From: CAZBUK01 sp964495085
GTDB taxonomy: Bacteria > Bacteroidota > Ignavibacteria > T3Sed10-11
DNA length: 64,000 bases
Direction: 5' to 3'
Assembly (NCBI GenBank): GCA_964495085.1
Contig: CAZBUK010000002.1
Coordinates: 18,151 to 82,150 of the forward strand
Shown: positions 28,398 through 38,077 of the stretch, piece by piece
How positions within the stretch are numbered: position 1 is the stretch's first letter
Layout: every line of letters starts with the position of its first letter
Translations under genes and position numbers: made by a program
Notes under the pieces: model-generated
Seen by the model: only the letters and a program-made list of their open reading frames with translations
Database searches by the model: none
What the model was told of the DNA's origin: nothing

Positions 28398-29576
28398 CTG
28401 AAAACGAGCATTATTCTCAAACCGAAAGAACACCACCGGATCGAAAGCGGACATCTCTGGATCTTCAGCAACGAGATCCGGAAAATCGACGGCACAGCCG
28501 AAGCCGGCGATCTCGTGCTCGTCAGACGCACCGACGGCCGGGTGCTGGGCAAGGGATTTTATCACCCGAACTCCCTCATCGCAGTCCGCCTTCTCGGCGA
28601 CGAGCACACGGAAATCGGCTTCGGTTTCTTCAGAGAAAAAATCGAATACGCACTCGGACACCGGGAAAAATACTTCCGCTCTTCAAAAGTATATCGCGTC
28701 GTCCATGGAGAGAGCGACGGATTGCCCGGACTCATCATCGACCGGTACGGCTCTGTCATCGTCATCCAGACACTCTCGGCTGGAATGGATAAATATAAAA
28801 CGCTCATCTGCGATGTCATCGAATCCGTTTTCTCCCCCGCCGCAATCATCGAAAAGAATGAATCGCATCTGAGAACGCTCGAGAACCTCCCGCAGCAGAC
28901 ATCGGTCCTGCGGGGCGCCCTGCCCCATCCTCCGATGCTTCTCGAGATAAACGATCTCATGGTGGAAATCGACGTACTCGGCGGACAGAAAACGGGGTGG
29001 TTTCTCGATCAGCGGCTCAATCATACGCTGATCCGGTCGATCGCCGGAAGCGCGAACGTGCTCGATTGTTACGCGTACCATGGCGGATTCGGCCTCCAGG
29101 CGGCGCATGCCGGCGCACGGAAGGTAACCGCCGTCGATATTTCGGCGGAGGCGGTGCGAATGTGCATGCAGAACGCCAGGCATAATAAATTCGAAGGGAT
29201 TTTCAACGCAATTCCGGGTGAAGTACCCGGAATTCTCGAACGGTACATTTCGGCAAAGGAGCGGTTCGACCTCGTCATTGTCGACCCGCCGTCCTTCACC
29301 CGCTCGAAAAAGAACGTACCGACAGCGCTGAAAGCATACAGATCGCTGCATGAATCGGCCCTGCGGCTCATTCCGCCGGGGGGATACCTCGCGTCTGCCT
29401 GCTGCTCATATCATATTTTCTCCGAGGTCTTCGAAGGAACGGTAACAGCGGCGGCGGACAGAACAGACCGGAAAATTCAGATAATCCAACGCGCCGGGGC
29501 TTCTCCGGACCATCCGGTCCTCCCGACCATGCCGGAGACCGAATATCTCAAGTTCGTACTCTACAGGGTGTTATAG
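28398..29576 (+). CDS. RlmI-like 23S rRNA (cytosine-C5) methyltransferase
   Basis: A PUA-plus-Rossmann methyltransferase of the RlmI (YccW) family, which makes m5C in 23S rRNA. The PUA part begins IILKPKEHHRIESGHLWIF and continues SNEIRKI. SAM binding is in VLDCYAYHGGFGLQAA, catalytic motifs in LVIVDPPSFTRSKK and ASACCSYHI. The frame has no ATG before the PUA domain. Reading upstream, only a CTG at 28398, 15 bases after the previous stop, gives the family's full length (392 residues); a GTG at 28515 would delete the first 39 residues, including the conserved HLWIFSNEI. I therefore propose CTG, with a weak GGGA ahead. Last gene of the hutH operon. Confidence 0.85.
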   Translation: MKTSIILKPKEHHRIESGHLWIFSNEIRKIDGTAEAGDLVLVRRTDGRVLGKGFYHPNSLIAVRLLGDEHTEIGFGFFREKIEYALGHREKYFRSSKVYRVVHGESDGLPGLIIDRYGSVIVIQTLSAGMDKYKTLICDVIESVFSPAAIIEKNESHLRTLENLPQQTSVLRGALPHPPMLLEINDLMVEIDVLGGQKTGWFLDQRLNHTLIRSIAGSANVLDCYAYHGGFGLQAAHAGARKVTAVDISAEAVRMCMQNARHNKFEGIFNAIPGEVPGILERYISAKERFDLVIVDPPSFTRSKKNVPTALKAYRSLHESALRLIPPGGYLASACCSYHIFSEVFEGTVTAAADRTDRKIQIIQRAGASPDHPVLPTMPETEYLKFVLYRVL

Positions 29577-29596
29577 ATCGAAGCATGTGCGACCGG

Positions 29597-29641
29597 TTCC
29601 CCGCAGTATCCGGGTGGGCAATTCCGCCCGGTTTCGGGGAA
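29597..29641 (+). terminator. GC-rich hairpin after the hutH operon
   Basis: TTCCCCG (29597-29603) pairs with CGGGGAA (29635-29641), enclosing a further GGGC/GCCC stem. It lies 20 bases after the methyltransferase stop. There is no strong T-run, so termination may be inefficient or Rho-aided. Confidence 0.5.
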
Positions 29642-29765
29642 TGAGTTTCTCCGGTGAGGTTGCAGATTCTTGATTTTAATCGACTCAGGAACTACATTAT
29701 GTACGTTAAGGTTATATTTTTATACAATGTTTGTGTCGGACCGAGCGAGATACACGGAGGTTGAG

Positions 29766-30455
29766 ATGATACCCCTCATGCAGCATACAGTACAGACGAC
29801 GGTTTTTGCGGCCGTCATAGGAATGCTTTCACTGTTCTATACACCCTACGGATATTCCCAACAGAAGACGGAAGAAATCCGGGATCTTCGGACTGCCTGG
29901 GGTCTCGATATCCTCATCTCCGAATCAGGTCTCGGTTTCGGCGGTTTTTACAGAAAGGAATACACACCCGATTGGTCGGGATTCATCAACCTCTCCGTAT
30001 CCGAATCTAAAGACAGCAGAGAGATCGAACTGATTACGTGGTGGGGCGAGAAATTCGTTCCCGGGAAAGTGAACAGATTCCTCCTGGCACCACTCCATGT
30101 CGGAGTCGAACGGCGGCTGTTCAGGAAACAGATCCTCGACAATTTCCGGCCGTACATCGGCGCCGCAATCGGACCCACCTTGATATATTCGACACCATAT
30201 GAGCGCGAATTCTTCAACGCACTCGGTCATGGCAAAACCCACTTTACAATGGGCGGGTATATCGGTTTCGGCGCACACTTCGGATCCGAATCGGCAAGTC
30301 TGGTGGGAATAAACTTCAGATACTATTACATACCGTATTTCAGCGGTATCAACAGTCTCATTGATTCACAGAGCTCTCCGGATAATATCCGGTACCTCGA
30401 TAAAAATCAGTTCGGAGGTTTTTTCATAACCCTGACATTCGGCTCCATACATTAG
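29766..30455 (+). CDS. Small outer-membrane beta-barrel protein
   Basis: A 229-residue exported protein. The signal peptide covers about residues 1-32 (VFAAVIGMLSLFYTPYGYSQQ end). The mature part is a run of amphipathic beta strands with aromatic girdle residues, for example SGFINLSVSES, LAPLHVGVERRLF, FRPYIGAAIGPTLIY and GGYIGFGAHFG, ending GGFFITLTFGSIH. This is the look of an OmpA/OmpW-like 8-strand barrel. GGAGG stands six bases before the chosen ATG; an upstream in-frame ATG at 29670 would bury the signal peptide. Function unknown. It stands alone between two hairpins. Confidence 0.8.
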   Translation: MIPLMQHTVQTTVFAAVIGMLSLFYTPYGYSQQKTEEIRDLRTAWGLDILISESGLGFGGFYRKEYTPDWSGFINLSVSESKDSREIELITWWGEKFVPGKVNRFLLAPLHVGVERRLFRKQILDNFRPYIGAAIGPTLIYSTPYEREFFNALGHGKTHFTMGGYIGFGAHFGSESASLVGINFRYYYIPYFSGINSLIDSQSSPDNIRYLDKNQFGGFFITLTFGSIH

Positions 30456-30499
30456 GTTCGATCCGTCTTCAGTACGTATCTCAAGGCGGGTATATAGTG

Positions 30500-30561
30500 A
30501 AATACCTTTACGTCCCACAGAACCTCCCCTGCATTCTGTGAGAGCGTAAAGGTATTTTTTT
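30500..30561 (+). terminator. Long composite hairpin terminator
   Basis: An outer stem AAATACCTTTACG/CGTAAAGGTATTT and an inner stem CACAGAA/TTCTGTG around an 11-base loop, followed by a T-run to 30561. It is 45 bases after the barrel gene stop and lies between convergent genes, so it probably serves both. Confidence 0.85.
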
Positions 30562-30629
30562 GTATGAGTAATGTACAGAATTCCGTTTTCCGGAATCGTG
30601 ACGATAGTCACTCCCTGCCGGAATTTTCG

Positions 30630-31145
30630 TCAGAAATAATACCTCACTCCGACCGAAAGATCGATATCCAGAGCCGCCGGCGGGAAAACGACGAGTACGC
30701 CCCCAATTTCGGCAAATAGATCGAACGGAGCGGTCGGTACGAGATACGAGACGCCTACCGAGCCGCGAATGCCGATACCGATCCGGTCACGGTGACGCGG
30801 ACTACCACCCCTGAACTCTGCAATGCGGCCCGATTTCCCCGCGAGACTCACCCCGATCCCGTAATGCAGAGGAACACGCTGATTATCGAAGACATCGATG
30901 TGCCAGAGCCGCGTCGCGTGCAATCTGAAATCGGTAAAGAACGAGGCACCGAAAGCAAAATCCCATGCCTTGTCCGATGAAGTCCAGTATTTGGCACTGA
31001 GACCCGTCGGCTCGCCGACGATCACTCCCGCACCGAACACTCCCCTTTCCGGTGAGAAACCCGTTGCGGCCGGAAAATCCTGCCCCTTCACCTCGCAGAT
31101 AAAAAACAATAAAATCCATACCGGCACATATCTCGATCCGTTCAT
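30630..31145 (-). CDS. Small exported beta-barrel-like protein
   Basis: A 171-residue protein with an N-terminal signal peptide (about 1-21, VPVWILLFFICEVKGQ). The remainder is rich in short amphipathic strands (FGAGVIVGEPTGLSAKYW, WDFAFGASFF, LHYGIGVSLAG, FDLFAEIGGVL) and ends with VGVRYYF, a terminal Phe being the usual Bam recognition signal. It looks like a small outer-membrane barrel, in the manner of several FCB hypothetical proteins. It follows uvrA on the same strand after 62 bases and converges on the other small barrel gene. Function unknown. Confidence 0.78.
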   Translation of the reverse strand: MNGSRYVPVWILLFFICEVKGQDFPAATGFSPERGVFGAGVIVGEPTGLSAKYWTSSDKAWDFAFGASFFTDFRLHATRLWHIDVFDNQRVPLHYGIGVSLAGKSGRIAEFRGGSPRHRDRIGIGIRGSVGVSYLVPTAPFDLFAEIGGVLVVFPPAALDIDLSVGVRYYF

Positions 31146-31207
31146 CGCCTTCTCCTCATTGCTGTTTGTTCACCGGGGGGAAGTTTACATTGGCGGGGAG
31201 ATATCGG

Positions 31208-34069
31208 TCACTGATGATTGAGGTACCGTTTCAGGACCAATCCGGTATACGACCTGTCCGACCCGGCAACCTCCTCCGGCGTTCCCTCCGCAACGACGTT
31301 CCCCCCGTCGCTTCCTCCCTCAGGGCCCAGATCGATAATATGATCGGCACATTTAACGACATCCATGTTATGCTCGATAACCAGGATCGAATGGCCCGCT
31401 TCAATAAGACGGTTAAAGCACTCAATAAGTTTCGCTATATCGTCGAAATGCAGACCGGTTGTGGGTTCGTCGAAAATGAATAGCGTATGAGCGCTCTTGC
31501 CGCGTTCGAGAAGGTGAGCAGCCAGCTTGACGCGCTGAGCCTCGCCACCGCTGAGCGTGGTGGCAGGCTGGCCGAGACGCAGATAACCGAGACCGACCTC
31601 GTCGAGAACCCGCAGGCGTTCGACGGCCTTTTTCACGGAAGGGTACTTCCTGAACTCTTCGAGCGCCTGGGCGACGGTCATATCGAGAACCGAGTCGATC
31701 GAAAAACCGTTCCATTTTATATTCAGCGTCTCTTTCTTATAGCGCTTCCCCTTACAGCTTTCGCAGACAAGATAAATATCCGGAAGGAATTGCATTTCGA
31801 TCTTGACGAATCCGTCCCCCTCGCACTCATCGCATCTTCCGCCGGGTACGTTAAACGAGAAATGCCCCGGTTTATAACCGTGCACCTTCGCCTGATGGGT
31901 GGATGCGAACAGCTCGCGTATCACGTCGAACGCCTTCACGTACGTGACCGCGTTCGACCTGGGCGTTCGTCCGATCGGCGACTGATCGACCAGCTCGACC
32001 GAGTCGATCAATTCCCCTCCCTGTATCGAGACGAATTTTCCGACTGACCCGCTATACCCGCCGTGCGATTGTTTTAATCCCGCGTAGATTATGTCGTGAA
32101 CCAGCGTACTCTTACCCGAACCGCTGACCCCCGTGATACAGACGAACCGGTGCAGCGGGACAGACACGGTAATATTTTTTAAGTTATGTTCCTGCGCGCC
32201 GGTAACCGTCAGATTTCGCGCCGAGTTGCCCCGCCGGTTGCCGGGATCGGGAACGGGTATCTTTTTCTTACCCGACAGATATGATGCGGTCAGCGAGCGC
32301 TCGTTGCCGAACAGCTCCCGGTACGGTCCGGCGAAGATAATCTCTCCCCCCTGCTCGCCGGCGCCCGGTCCCATATCCACAATGAAATCCGCCGAGCGGA
32401 TCATCGCATCGTCGTGCTCTACGACGAGCACGCTATTGCCGATACTGCGGAGTCTTTGTAAGATTCCGATCAGCTTTTCGATATCGCGGGGGTGGAGTCC
32501 GATACTCGGCTCGTCGAGTACATAGAGCGACCCGACGAGCGACGACCCGAGCGACGTCGCGAGATTAATTCGCTGCGATTCTCCCCCCGACAACGTATTT
32601 GACAACCGGTCGAGCGTCAGGTATCCGATCCCGACCTCATCGAGATAGTGAAGCCTTCGGCGGATTTCTTCCAGGATTCTCGCGGCGACGTCTCGTTCAT
32701 ATTCCGCGAGTCCGAGCGCATCGAAATATTCCTTCGCTTCGGAGATCGACATACGCACGATCGGGGCGATATTCCTCTCGGTACCGGCATCCCTGTCGCC
32801 TATCCTCGCCTGAAGGGCATCGGAGCGCAGACGCACTCCGCCGCAATCCTCACACACGGTATACCCGCGGTACCTGCTGAGCAGAACCCGGTAATGAATT
32901 TTATAGGTCTTCTTTTCCAGCATCCTGAAGAAGCCTTTCAATCCGCCGAACTTGCCGTACCCCCGGTGAATAATCCCTAGATGATCCGCAGTCAGATCCG
33001 CAAACGGAACATCCACCGGTATACCTGCTTCGTCAGCAATCGAGAGCAGCGTCCGCAGGTTATCCCGGAATTTCGGAAAGGTCCATGGATGGATGGCTCC
33101 CTGACGGATGGATTTTCCGGGATCCGGTACAACCTTCTCCATATCGATACCCATCGATCTGCCGAATCCCTGGCACGTAGGACACGCACCGAAGGGATTG
33201 TTAAAAGAGAAGAGACGCGGTTCGGGTTCTTCGTAGGCGATGCGGCAGTAAGAGCACTCGAACCGTTGGCTGAAGTGCCATTCAGTTTTGTCGTCGGGAA
33301 AATGGAGCACCGCGCTTCCGTTTCCATGGGTGTATGCGGTCTCGACCGAATCCGCGACCCGCACACTCGATTCGTCTCCCCTCCACACAAGGCGATCGAC
33401 GAGCACCATGACCTGCGCATCTTTTGTTATCTCTTCGGCGGGGAAATCGGCGATCTCGAATACGCTGCCTCCCGCAAGTAAACGGGTAAAACCTTCTTCC
33501 CTGAGCAGCGGCACCGCCTCGCTCAGCGGCATTTCTTTTTTCTTCTGCAGCGGGAAGAGGACGTAAAAACGGGTTCCCGATTCTTTTTCCCGCAATGCAT
33601 CGACGATAACCGAGACCGTGTCCCTGACGACTCTGCGGCCGCAATTCCTGCAATACACCTTCCCGATTCTTCCGAAGAGCAATCTGAGATAATCGTAGAT
33701 CTCGGTGCTCGTGCCTACGGTTGAACGCGGATTGCGCATGCTGGTTTTTTGTTCGATTGCGACCGCCGGACTGATTCCCTCGACAAAGTCGAGGTCGGGC
33801 TTTTCCATGCGTTCGAGGAACTGCCGCGCATACGCTGAGAGACTCTCGACGTACCGCCTTTGTCCCTCGGCATAGATCGTATCGAACGCAAGGCTCGATT
33901 TCCCCGATCCGCTGACGCCGGTGACGACGATGAGTTTATTGCGCGGCAGATCGATGGAAATATTCTTCAGGTTGTGAACGCGGGCGCCTTTTATCCGGAT
34001 AGGTTTATTCACCGGAGAAGAGCCGCGAGAGACGGGCGGCGGGAGCGTTTCATTGGAATTTTCAGGCAT
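31208..34069 (-). CDS. uvrA: UvrABC excinuclease subunit A
   Basis: DNA-damage recognition ATPase of nucleotide excision repair. It has two ABC modules: Walker [14 protein letters not shown] near residue 30 and [13 protein letters not shown] near 640, each with its [12 protein letters not shown] or [12 protein letters not shown] signature and [16 protein letters not shown] Walker B. The zinc modules are present: CSYC with CPTC in the first half, CDEC with CESC in the second. About 953 residues, full length. The ATG at 34069 is preferred; a GTG six bases upstream is equally possible. A hairpin and a TAAGTTTG element lie in its leader. No SOS box was recognised. Confidence 0.97.
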   Translation of the reverse strand: MPENSNETLPPPVSRGSSPVNKPIRIKGARVHNLKNISIDLPRNKLIVVTGVSGSGKSSLAFDTIYAEGQRRYVESLSAYARQFLERMEKPDLDFVEGISPAVAIEQKTSMRNPRSTVGTSTEIYDYLRLLFGRIGKVYCRNCGRRVVRDTVSVIVDALREKESGTRFYVLFPLQKKKEMPLSEAVPLLREEGFTRLLAGGSVFEIADFPAEEITKDAQVMVLVDRLVWRGDESSVRVADSVETAYTHGNGSAVLHFPDDKTEWHFSQRFECSYCRIAYEEPEPRLFSFNNPFGACPTCQGFGRSMGIDMEKVVPDPGKSIRQGAIHPWTFPKFRDNLRTLLSIADEAGIPVDVPFADLTADHLGIIHRGYGKFGGLKGFFRMLEKKTYKIHYRVLLSRYRGYTVCEDCGGVRLRSDALQARIGDRDAGTERNIAPIVRMSISEAKEYFDALGLAEYERDVAARILEEIRRRLHYLDEVGIGYLTLDRLSNTLSGGESQRINLATSLGSSLVGSLYVLDEPSIGLHPRDIEKLIGILQRLRSIGNSVLVVEHDDAMIRSADFIVDMGPGAGEQGGEIIFAGPYRELFGNERSLTASYLSGKKKIPVPDPGNRRGNSARNLTVTGAQEHNLKNITVSVPLHRFVCITGVSGSGKSTLVHDIIYAGLKQSHGGYSGSVGKFVSIQGGELIDSVELVDQSPIGRTPRSNAVTYVKAFDVIRELFASTHQAKVHGYKPGHFSFNVPGGRCDECEGDGFVKIEMQFLPDIYLVCESCKGKRYKKETLNIKWNGFSIDSVLDMTVAQALEEFRKYPSVKKAVERLRVLDEVGLGYLRLGQPATTLSGGEAQRVKLAAHLLERGKSAHTLFIFDEPTTGLHFDDIAKLIECFNRLIEAGHSILVIEHNMDVVKCADHIIDLGPEGGSDGGNVVAEGTPEEVAGSDRSYTGLVLKRYLNHQ

Positions 34070-34089
34070 ATCCACTCAGCAAACGATTC

Positions 34090-34113
34090 GCCGGCTCATA
34101 TCGAAGAGCCGGC
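34090..34113 (-). promoter_or_regulatory. Hairpin in the uvrA leader
   Basis: GCCGGCTC (34090-34097) pairs perfectly with GAGCCGGC (34106-34113). On the minus strand it lies about 20 bases before the uvrA start codon, where it could hide or modulate ribosome access. No T-run follows, so it is not an ordinary terminator. Confidence 0.4.
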
Positions 34114-34156
34114 AAACATATGAACCTGCAACTACCGTTCGGTTTCTTGGAAGTTT

Positions 34157-34164
34157 CAAACTTA
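34157..34164 (-). promoter_or_regulatory. Putative -7 element for uvrA
   Basis: Minus-strand TAAGTTTG, a full TAnnTTTG match, about 88 bases upstream of the uvrA start. The base triplet at the expected -33 position is not a clear TTG. Confidence 0.35.
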
Positions 34165-34344
34165 TAAGTTACATTATTCCGTTACGAAACGCAATCGTGA
34201 CTAGGCTGCTGGAAAATCCAAAAATATTTTCCTCCGAGTGAATCGCACAAATTACTATATGATACCCGAATGATCTGCGCACATCCGCATCGATGCTTCC
34301 GATGCAATTTTTTCGAGGCGCGGAGATAAGGAAAGGACATCCCG

Positions 34345-35277
34345 GTGCCAACCTCTTCATCAATCATCACACCCTCTTCATTGCGGCATGGCGATACGAT
34401 CGGTATCGTAGCGCCCGCAAGCCCTTATCCGTCGAAAGAAATTTTCGATAAAGGAATATCGTATCTTGAATCGAGAGGCTACCGGGTAAAACCCGGACGA
34501 TCGGTTCACCTGAAGCGCGGGTATCTGGCAGGCGGTGATTCCGACCGGCTCAATGATCTGCATACCATGTTCTCGGACCCCGAGGTCAGAGCGATTATTG
34601 CGGTGCGCGGTGGCTACGGATGCGGTCGCCTCGTGAGGTATATCGATTACGGCCTCATCAGGGAAAATCCTAAAATTTTCGTCGGATACAGCGATCTGAC
34701 AGCCCTCCAACTGGCGATTTTTTCGCAGACCCGCATGATTACCTATGGCGGACCGATGGTATCGGCGGATCTCGGAAAAGGTGTCGATAACGACACCGAA
34801 TCGCATTTCTGGGACACCCTCTGCGGCCTGTCCCCCCACAGAATTCTTCAGTTCGATGAACCGCCGTCACAGCTCTATAACGTCGCATCGTTTGAAGGCA
34901 CCTTGTTGGGTGGTAACCTGGCGCTCATTACGAGTATGATCGGCACGCCGTATCTTCCCGATTGGAACGATGCGGTCCTTGCACTTGAGGAAATCGGTGA
35001 AGCGCCCTACAGAATTGACCGGATGCTGAACCAGCTCCGCTTATCCGGCATACTCACCTCCGTGCGCGCGGTGCTGTTGGGTCAGTTCACCGATTGTATA
35101 CAGGCGAACGGCAATCCCACTTTAAGTCTGGAGGAAGTATTTGAAGACCATCTCGGCGATCTCGGTATTCCCGTTCTCTCGGGTATTTCGTTCGGGCATG
35201 AGAAAACGAAACTCACGATGCCGTGGGGAGGCCGCGTGCTGTACAAGGTAGAAGAGAACGTCATTCATATCCGATAA
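34345..35277 (+). CDS. LD-carboxypeptidase (peptidase family S66)
   Basis: A 310-residue LdcA/MccF-type serine peptidase that trims the terminal D-alanine from muropeptide tetrapeptides during peptidoglycan recycling; MccF relatives instead cleave peptide-nucleotide antibiotics. The N-terminal GDTIGIVAPASPY and VRGGYGCGRLV are conserved. The triad can be placed at S116 (VGYSDLT), the E215/E216 pair (LALEEIGEAPYRIDRM) and H285 (SFGHEKTKLTMPWG). The start is GTG at 34345 with GAAAGGA upstream. No signal peptide, so it is cytoplasmic, as in recycling enzymes. It is followed by a 486-base non-coding region. Confidence 0.9.
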   Translation: MPTSSSIITPSSLRHGDTIGIVAPASPYPSKEIFDKGISYLESRGYRVKPGRSVHLKRGYLAGGDSDRLNDLHTMFSDPEVRAIIAVRGGYGCGRLVRYIDYGLIRENPKIFVGYSDLTALQLAIFSQTRMITYGGPMVSADLGKGVDNDTESHFWDTLCGLSPHRILQFDEPPSQLYNVASFEGTLLGGNLALITSMIGTPYLPDWNDAVLALEEIGEAPYRIDRMLNQLRLSGILTSVRAVLLGQFTDCIQANGNPTLSLEEVFEDHLGDLGIPVLSGISFGHEKTKLTMPWGGRVLYKVEENVIHIR

Positions 35278-35453
35278 ACTTCGTAACGTATCAATCATCC
35301 GAACTATACTGCATGCTATACAGTTCTCGCTGAAGAATTCATAATCTCTCGCCGCCGCGACATCGAGTGAATTCGAATCTCCGGATAAATCCATTCCCCG
35401 CCGGAAGAAACGATTTAAAATATGTAGTTTATTGTCGGCTAAAATTATTTATA

Positions 35454-35586
35454 GTTGATCGCTTCTCCGGCGGGGAACAGCTCAGGGTCTAAGGATGAAG
35501 TCCGTATCAACATAGAAAATCCAACGCCCGACCTATGATGGCAGGTACCCCCTCTCACCGTCAGACCGGAAAAACGACAGGTAGAG
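35454..35586 (+). ncRNA. Candidate structured RNA upstream of purN
   Basis: The 486 bases between the LD-carboxypeptidase and purN (35278-35763) hold no gene. Within them, on the plus strand, GTTGAT (35454-35459) pairs with ATCAAC (35506-35511), enclosing TTCTCC/GGGGAA (35463-35477) and a short GGA/TCC hairpin. Then ACCT/AGGT (35531-35546) and a longer bulged stem follow: CTCT-ACC-GTC (35552-35562) with GAC-GGT-AGAG (35576-35586). Several nested helices in 133 bases suggest a folded RNA. It matches no riboswitch I can name, including the ZTP, THF and purine classes expected near pur genes. It lies upstream of the purN promoter-like element, so it would need its own promoter. Could also be chance pairing. 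Confidence 0.35.
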
Positions 35587-35692
35587 AAAAGCCTATCGAA
35601 TACATTCTGGAATACGTAATATTAACGCATGGTGCCGTCACGGGCCGGAAAAGAAAAAAATATTAAAATCCGCCGGTTTTTAGTTCATTTTA

Positions 35693-35721
35693 TTGACAAT
35701 CCCCGTAAAACTCTGTAAATT
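35693..35721 (+). promoter_or_regulatory. Putative promoter of purN-purH
   Basis: TTGACA (35693-35698), 17 bases, TAAATT (35716-35721), a good sigma-70 match. It can equally be read as TTG-N20-TAAATTTC, the layout seen elsewhere in this window. It lies 42 bases before the purN start. Confidence 0.6.
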
Positions 35722-35763
35722 TCGATTACTTTTGAAGATTAATGGAAGTTATACATCAGGCGA

Positions 35764-36390
35764 TTGGGAAAAGTTCTTAACATAGCGGTATTTGCATCCG
35801 GAAAAGGTTCCAATACCAGGGCGATTCTGGAAAATATGGAACACGGTAAGCTCAGGAGCCGGATAAAACTCATCGTCAGTAACCGGAAAGATGCCGGAAT
35901 ATTCGACATTGCAAAAACCAGCGGTATTCCGCATTTGGTGATCGATCCGTCGGATCATGAATCGGAATCCGCCTACACCGATGCAATTCTCAAACTGCTC
36001 GAGGATCACAACATAGACCTCATACTCCTTGCCGGATACATGAAGAAGATTCCCTCTGCCGTTGTAGCAAGCTACCGCCACAGAATCATGAACATCCATC
36101 CTGCGCTGTTGCCGGCGTTCGGCGGGAAAGGTATGTACGGCATTCGCGTGCATCAGGCTGCGGTAGAGTACGGCGTGAAAGTTTCCGGAGCGACGGTTCA
36201 TTTTGTCGACGACGAATACGATCATGGTCCTGTCATCATGCAGCGCACCGTTCCGGTTGAAGACGCGGACACCGCCGAAACTCTTGCCGCGAGAATCCTG
36301 GATGTCGAGCACCAGATTTATTCAGAAGCGGTCGGGCTCTTCGAAGCGGGCAGGATTACCGTTGAGGGAAGAAAGGTATACATCACTTAA
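35764..36390 (+). CDS. purN: Phosphoribosylglycinamide formyltransferase (GAR transformylase)
   Basis: Third step of purine synthesis: transfers a formyl group from 10-formyl-THF to GAR. The 208-residue protein has IAVFASGKGSNTRAI (GAR phosphate binding), the catalytic N110 and H112 in IMNIHPALLPAF, and D153 in DDEYDHGPVI. The best start is TTG at 35764, since the conserved strand LNIAVFASG begins five codons later and no ATG lies ahead. AGG stands six bases upstream. purH follows after 17 bases. Confidence 0.94.
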   Translation: MGKVLNIAVFASGKGSNTRAILENMEHGKLRSRIKLIVSNRKDAGIFDIAKTSGIPHLVIDPSDHESESAYTDAILKLLEDHNIDLILLAGYMKKIPSAVVASYRHRIMNIHPALLPAFGGKGMYGIRVHQAAVEYGVKVSGATVHFVDDEYDHGPVIMQRTVPVEDADTAETLAARILDVEHQIYSEAVGLFEAGRITVEGRKVYIT

Positions 36391-36407
36391 CGAAAGGATT
36401 CATACGG

Positions 36408-37949
36408 GTGGTAAAAATTCGTCGCGTGTTGATCAGTGTCTCGTATAAAAAAGGATTAGTCGAATTTGCGCATGCATTGCACCAGAGAGGTATAGAGATA
36501 ATCTCGACGGGAGGTACCGCAAAAACCCTGAAAGACGGCGGAATTCCAGTAAAATTGGTCTCCGAAATCACCGGTTTCCCGGAAATACTGGACGGTCGCG
36601 TCAAAACCCTGCATCCGGCTATTCACGGTGCGTTGCTCGCGCGGTCATCGGTACCTACGGATCTCCAAACCCTCGAGGAGCAGAATATAATCCCGATCGA
36701 AATGGTCGTGGTCAATCTTTATCCGTTCGAAGAGACCGTCGGCAACGGGAACATCCCGATCGGCTCAGCGATGGAACAGATCGATATCGGCGGTCCGACA
36801 ATGATTCGTGCGGCTGCAAAAAATTATAAGGACCGCGCGGTCGTCGTCGACCCCGACAGATATTCGGCGATTCTGCAGGAGCTCAATGAAAACGACGGCG
36901 GGCTGACAGAGGAAACGAGGCTGATGCTTGCGCAGGAAGCATTCCAGTATACGGCCCGATACGATTCAATTATCGCTCGCTATTTCGAAACGCTGAATGC
37001 CGGTCCCTCCGTTCTATCGAAAGTAATTTCGCTCTCCTTCAATAAGGAGCTTGACCTGCGCTACGGAGAAAACCCGCATCAGCGGGCAGCGCTCTACGGT
37101 AAATTCTTCAGATGTTTCGAATCGCTGCATGGGAAGCAACTGTCGTTCAACAATATTCTCGACATAAGCGCGGGAACTCAGCTCGTTCATGAATTCGATA
37201 AACCGACCGTCGCGATTATCAAACACAACAATCCGTGCGGCGTAGCAAGCAGCGATGATATCTGCGTCGCATATGAGCGAGCACGCGACTGCGATCGTAC
37301 CTCGGCTTTCGGCGGCATCGTGGCGATAAACAGACCGCTCGACCTTGCGACCGCAAAAAAGATAAACGAAATATTTACCGAAGTCGTCGTCGCTACGTCG
37401 TTCGGCGACGAGGTGCTCGAGTTTCTGAAGCAGAAAAAGGACCGACGCGTAATCCGGCAGCTTGTCGATCTCAGATCCATCAGCCAGATGGATATCAGGA
37501 GCGTGTACGGCGGGCTCATCGTTCAGGACCGGGATGCCGAGCGCCTCACTAAAGAGAAATTCAACGTTGTTACGGAACGGAAACCCGGTCCGGATGAGAT
37601 CGACGACCTGCTCTTCGCATGGCGTGTGGCAAAATTCGTAAAGTCGAACACCATCGTCTTCGCGCGGGGCGAACGGACGCTGGGAATCGGCGCCGGACAG
37701 ATGTCGCGCGTCGATGCATCCCGGATAGCAGCCGCCAAAGCCCTCGATGCGGGTCTTGATCTTCAGGGTTCGGTCGCCGCCTCCGATGGATTTTTCCCGT
37801 TCGCCGACGGACTGCTCGAGCTGGCCAAGGCCGGAGCTGCGGCGGTCATTCAACCCGGCGGATCGGTAAGAGACCAGGAAGTTATTGATGCGGCGAATCG
37901 GCAGAATCTCGCAATGGTCATGACCGGTCTCCGGCATTTCAGGCATTGA
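36408..37949 (+). CDS. purH: Bifunctional AICAR formyltransferase / IMP cyclohydrolase
   Basis: Catalyses the last two steps to IMP. At 513 residues it is full length. The N-terminal MGS-like cyclohydrolase domain begins RRVLISVSYKKGLVEFA, with ISTGGTAKTL and ILDGRVKTLHPAIHG. The C-terminal transformylase domain has RYGENPHQRAALY, the catalytic KHNNPCGVA with its Lys-His pair, FGGIVAINRPLD and the usual ending TGLRHFRH. GTG start at 36408 with AAAGGA upstream. A GGCCGG/CCGGCC hairpin (37973-37994) without T-run lies in the gap before mreB. Confidence 0.96.
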   Translation: MVKIRRVLISVSYKKGLVEFAHALHQRGIEIISTGGTAKTLKDGGIPVKLVSEITGFPEILDGRVKTLHPAIHGALLARSSVPTDLQTLEEQNIIPIEMVVVNLYPFEETVGNGNIPIGSAMEQIDIGGPTMIRAAAKNYKDRAVVVDPDRYSAILQELNENDGGLTEETRLMLAQEAFQYTARYDSIIARYFETLNAGPSVLSKVISLSFNKELDLRYGENPHQRAALYGKFFRCFESLHGKQLSFNNILDISAGTQLVHEFDKPTVAIIKHNNPCGVASSDDICVAYERARDCDRTSAFGGIVAINRPLDLATAKKINEIFTEVVVATSFGDEVLEFLKQKKDRRVIRQLVDLRSISQMDIRSVYGGLIVQDRDAERLTKEKFNVVTERKPGPDEIDDLLFAWRVAKFVKSNTIVFARGERTLGIGAGQMSRVDASRIAAAKALDAGLDLQGSVAASDGFFPFADGLLELAKAGAAAVIQPGGSVRDQEVIDAANRQNLAMVMTGLRHFRH

Positions 37950-38077
37950 GGTAGCAGCGTGACGTCGACTGCGGCCGGATAATTTTCACCGGCCATACGG
38001 AACCGCGATATGTTCGATAGGCATGCCGGAACGAAGCGGTTATGCCGAATTTTCAAGTTCAATAAAAGGATCTCCAT

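Noticed and set aside
28515..29576. GTG 28515 as the start of the RlmI-like gene
   Set aside because: It would remove the first 39 residues of the PUA domain, which are clearly encoded upstream.
35454..35511. Glycine riboswitch or tRNA D-arm, because of AGCTCAGGG
   Set aside because: The rest of the glycine aptamer core and the tRNA cloverleaf are missing.
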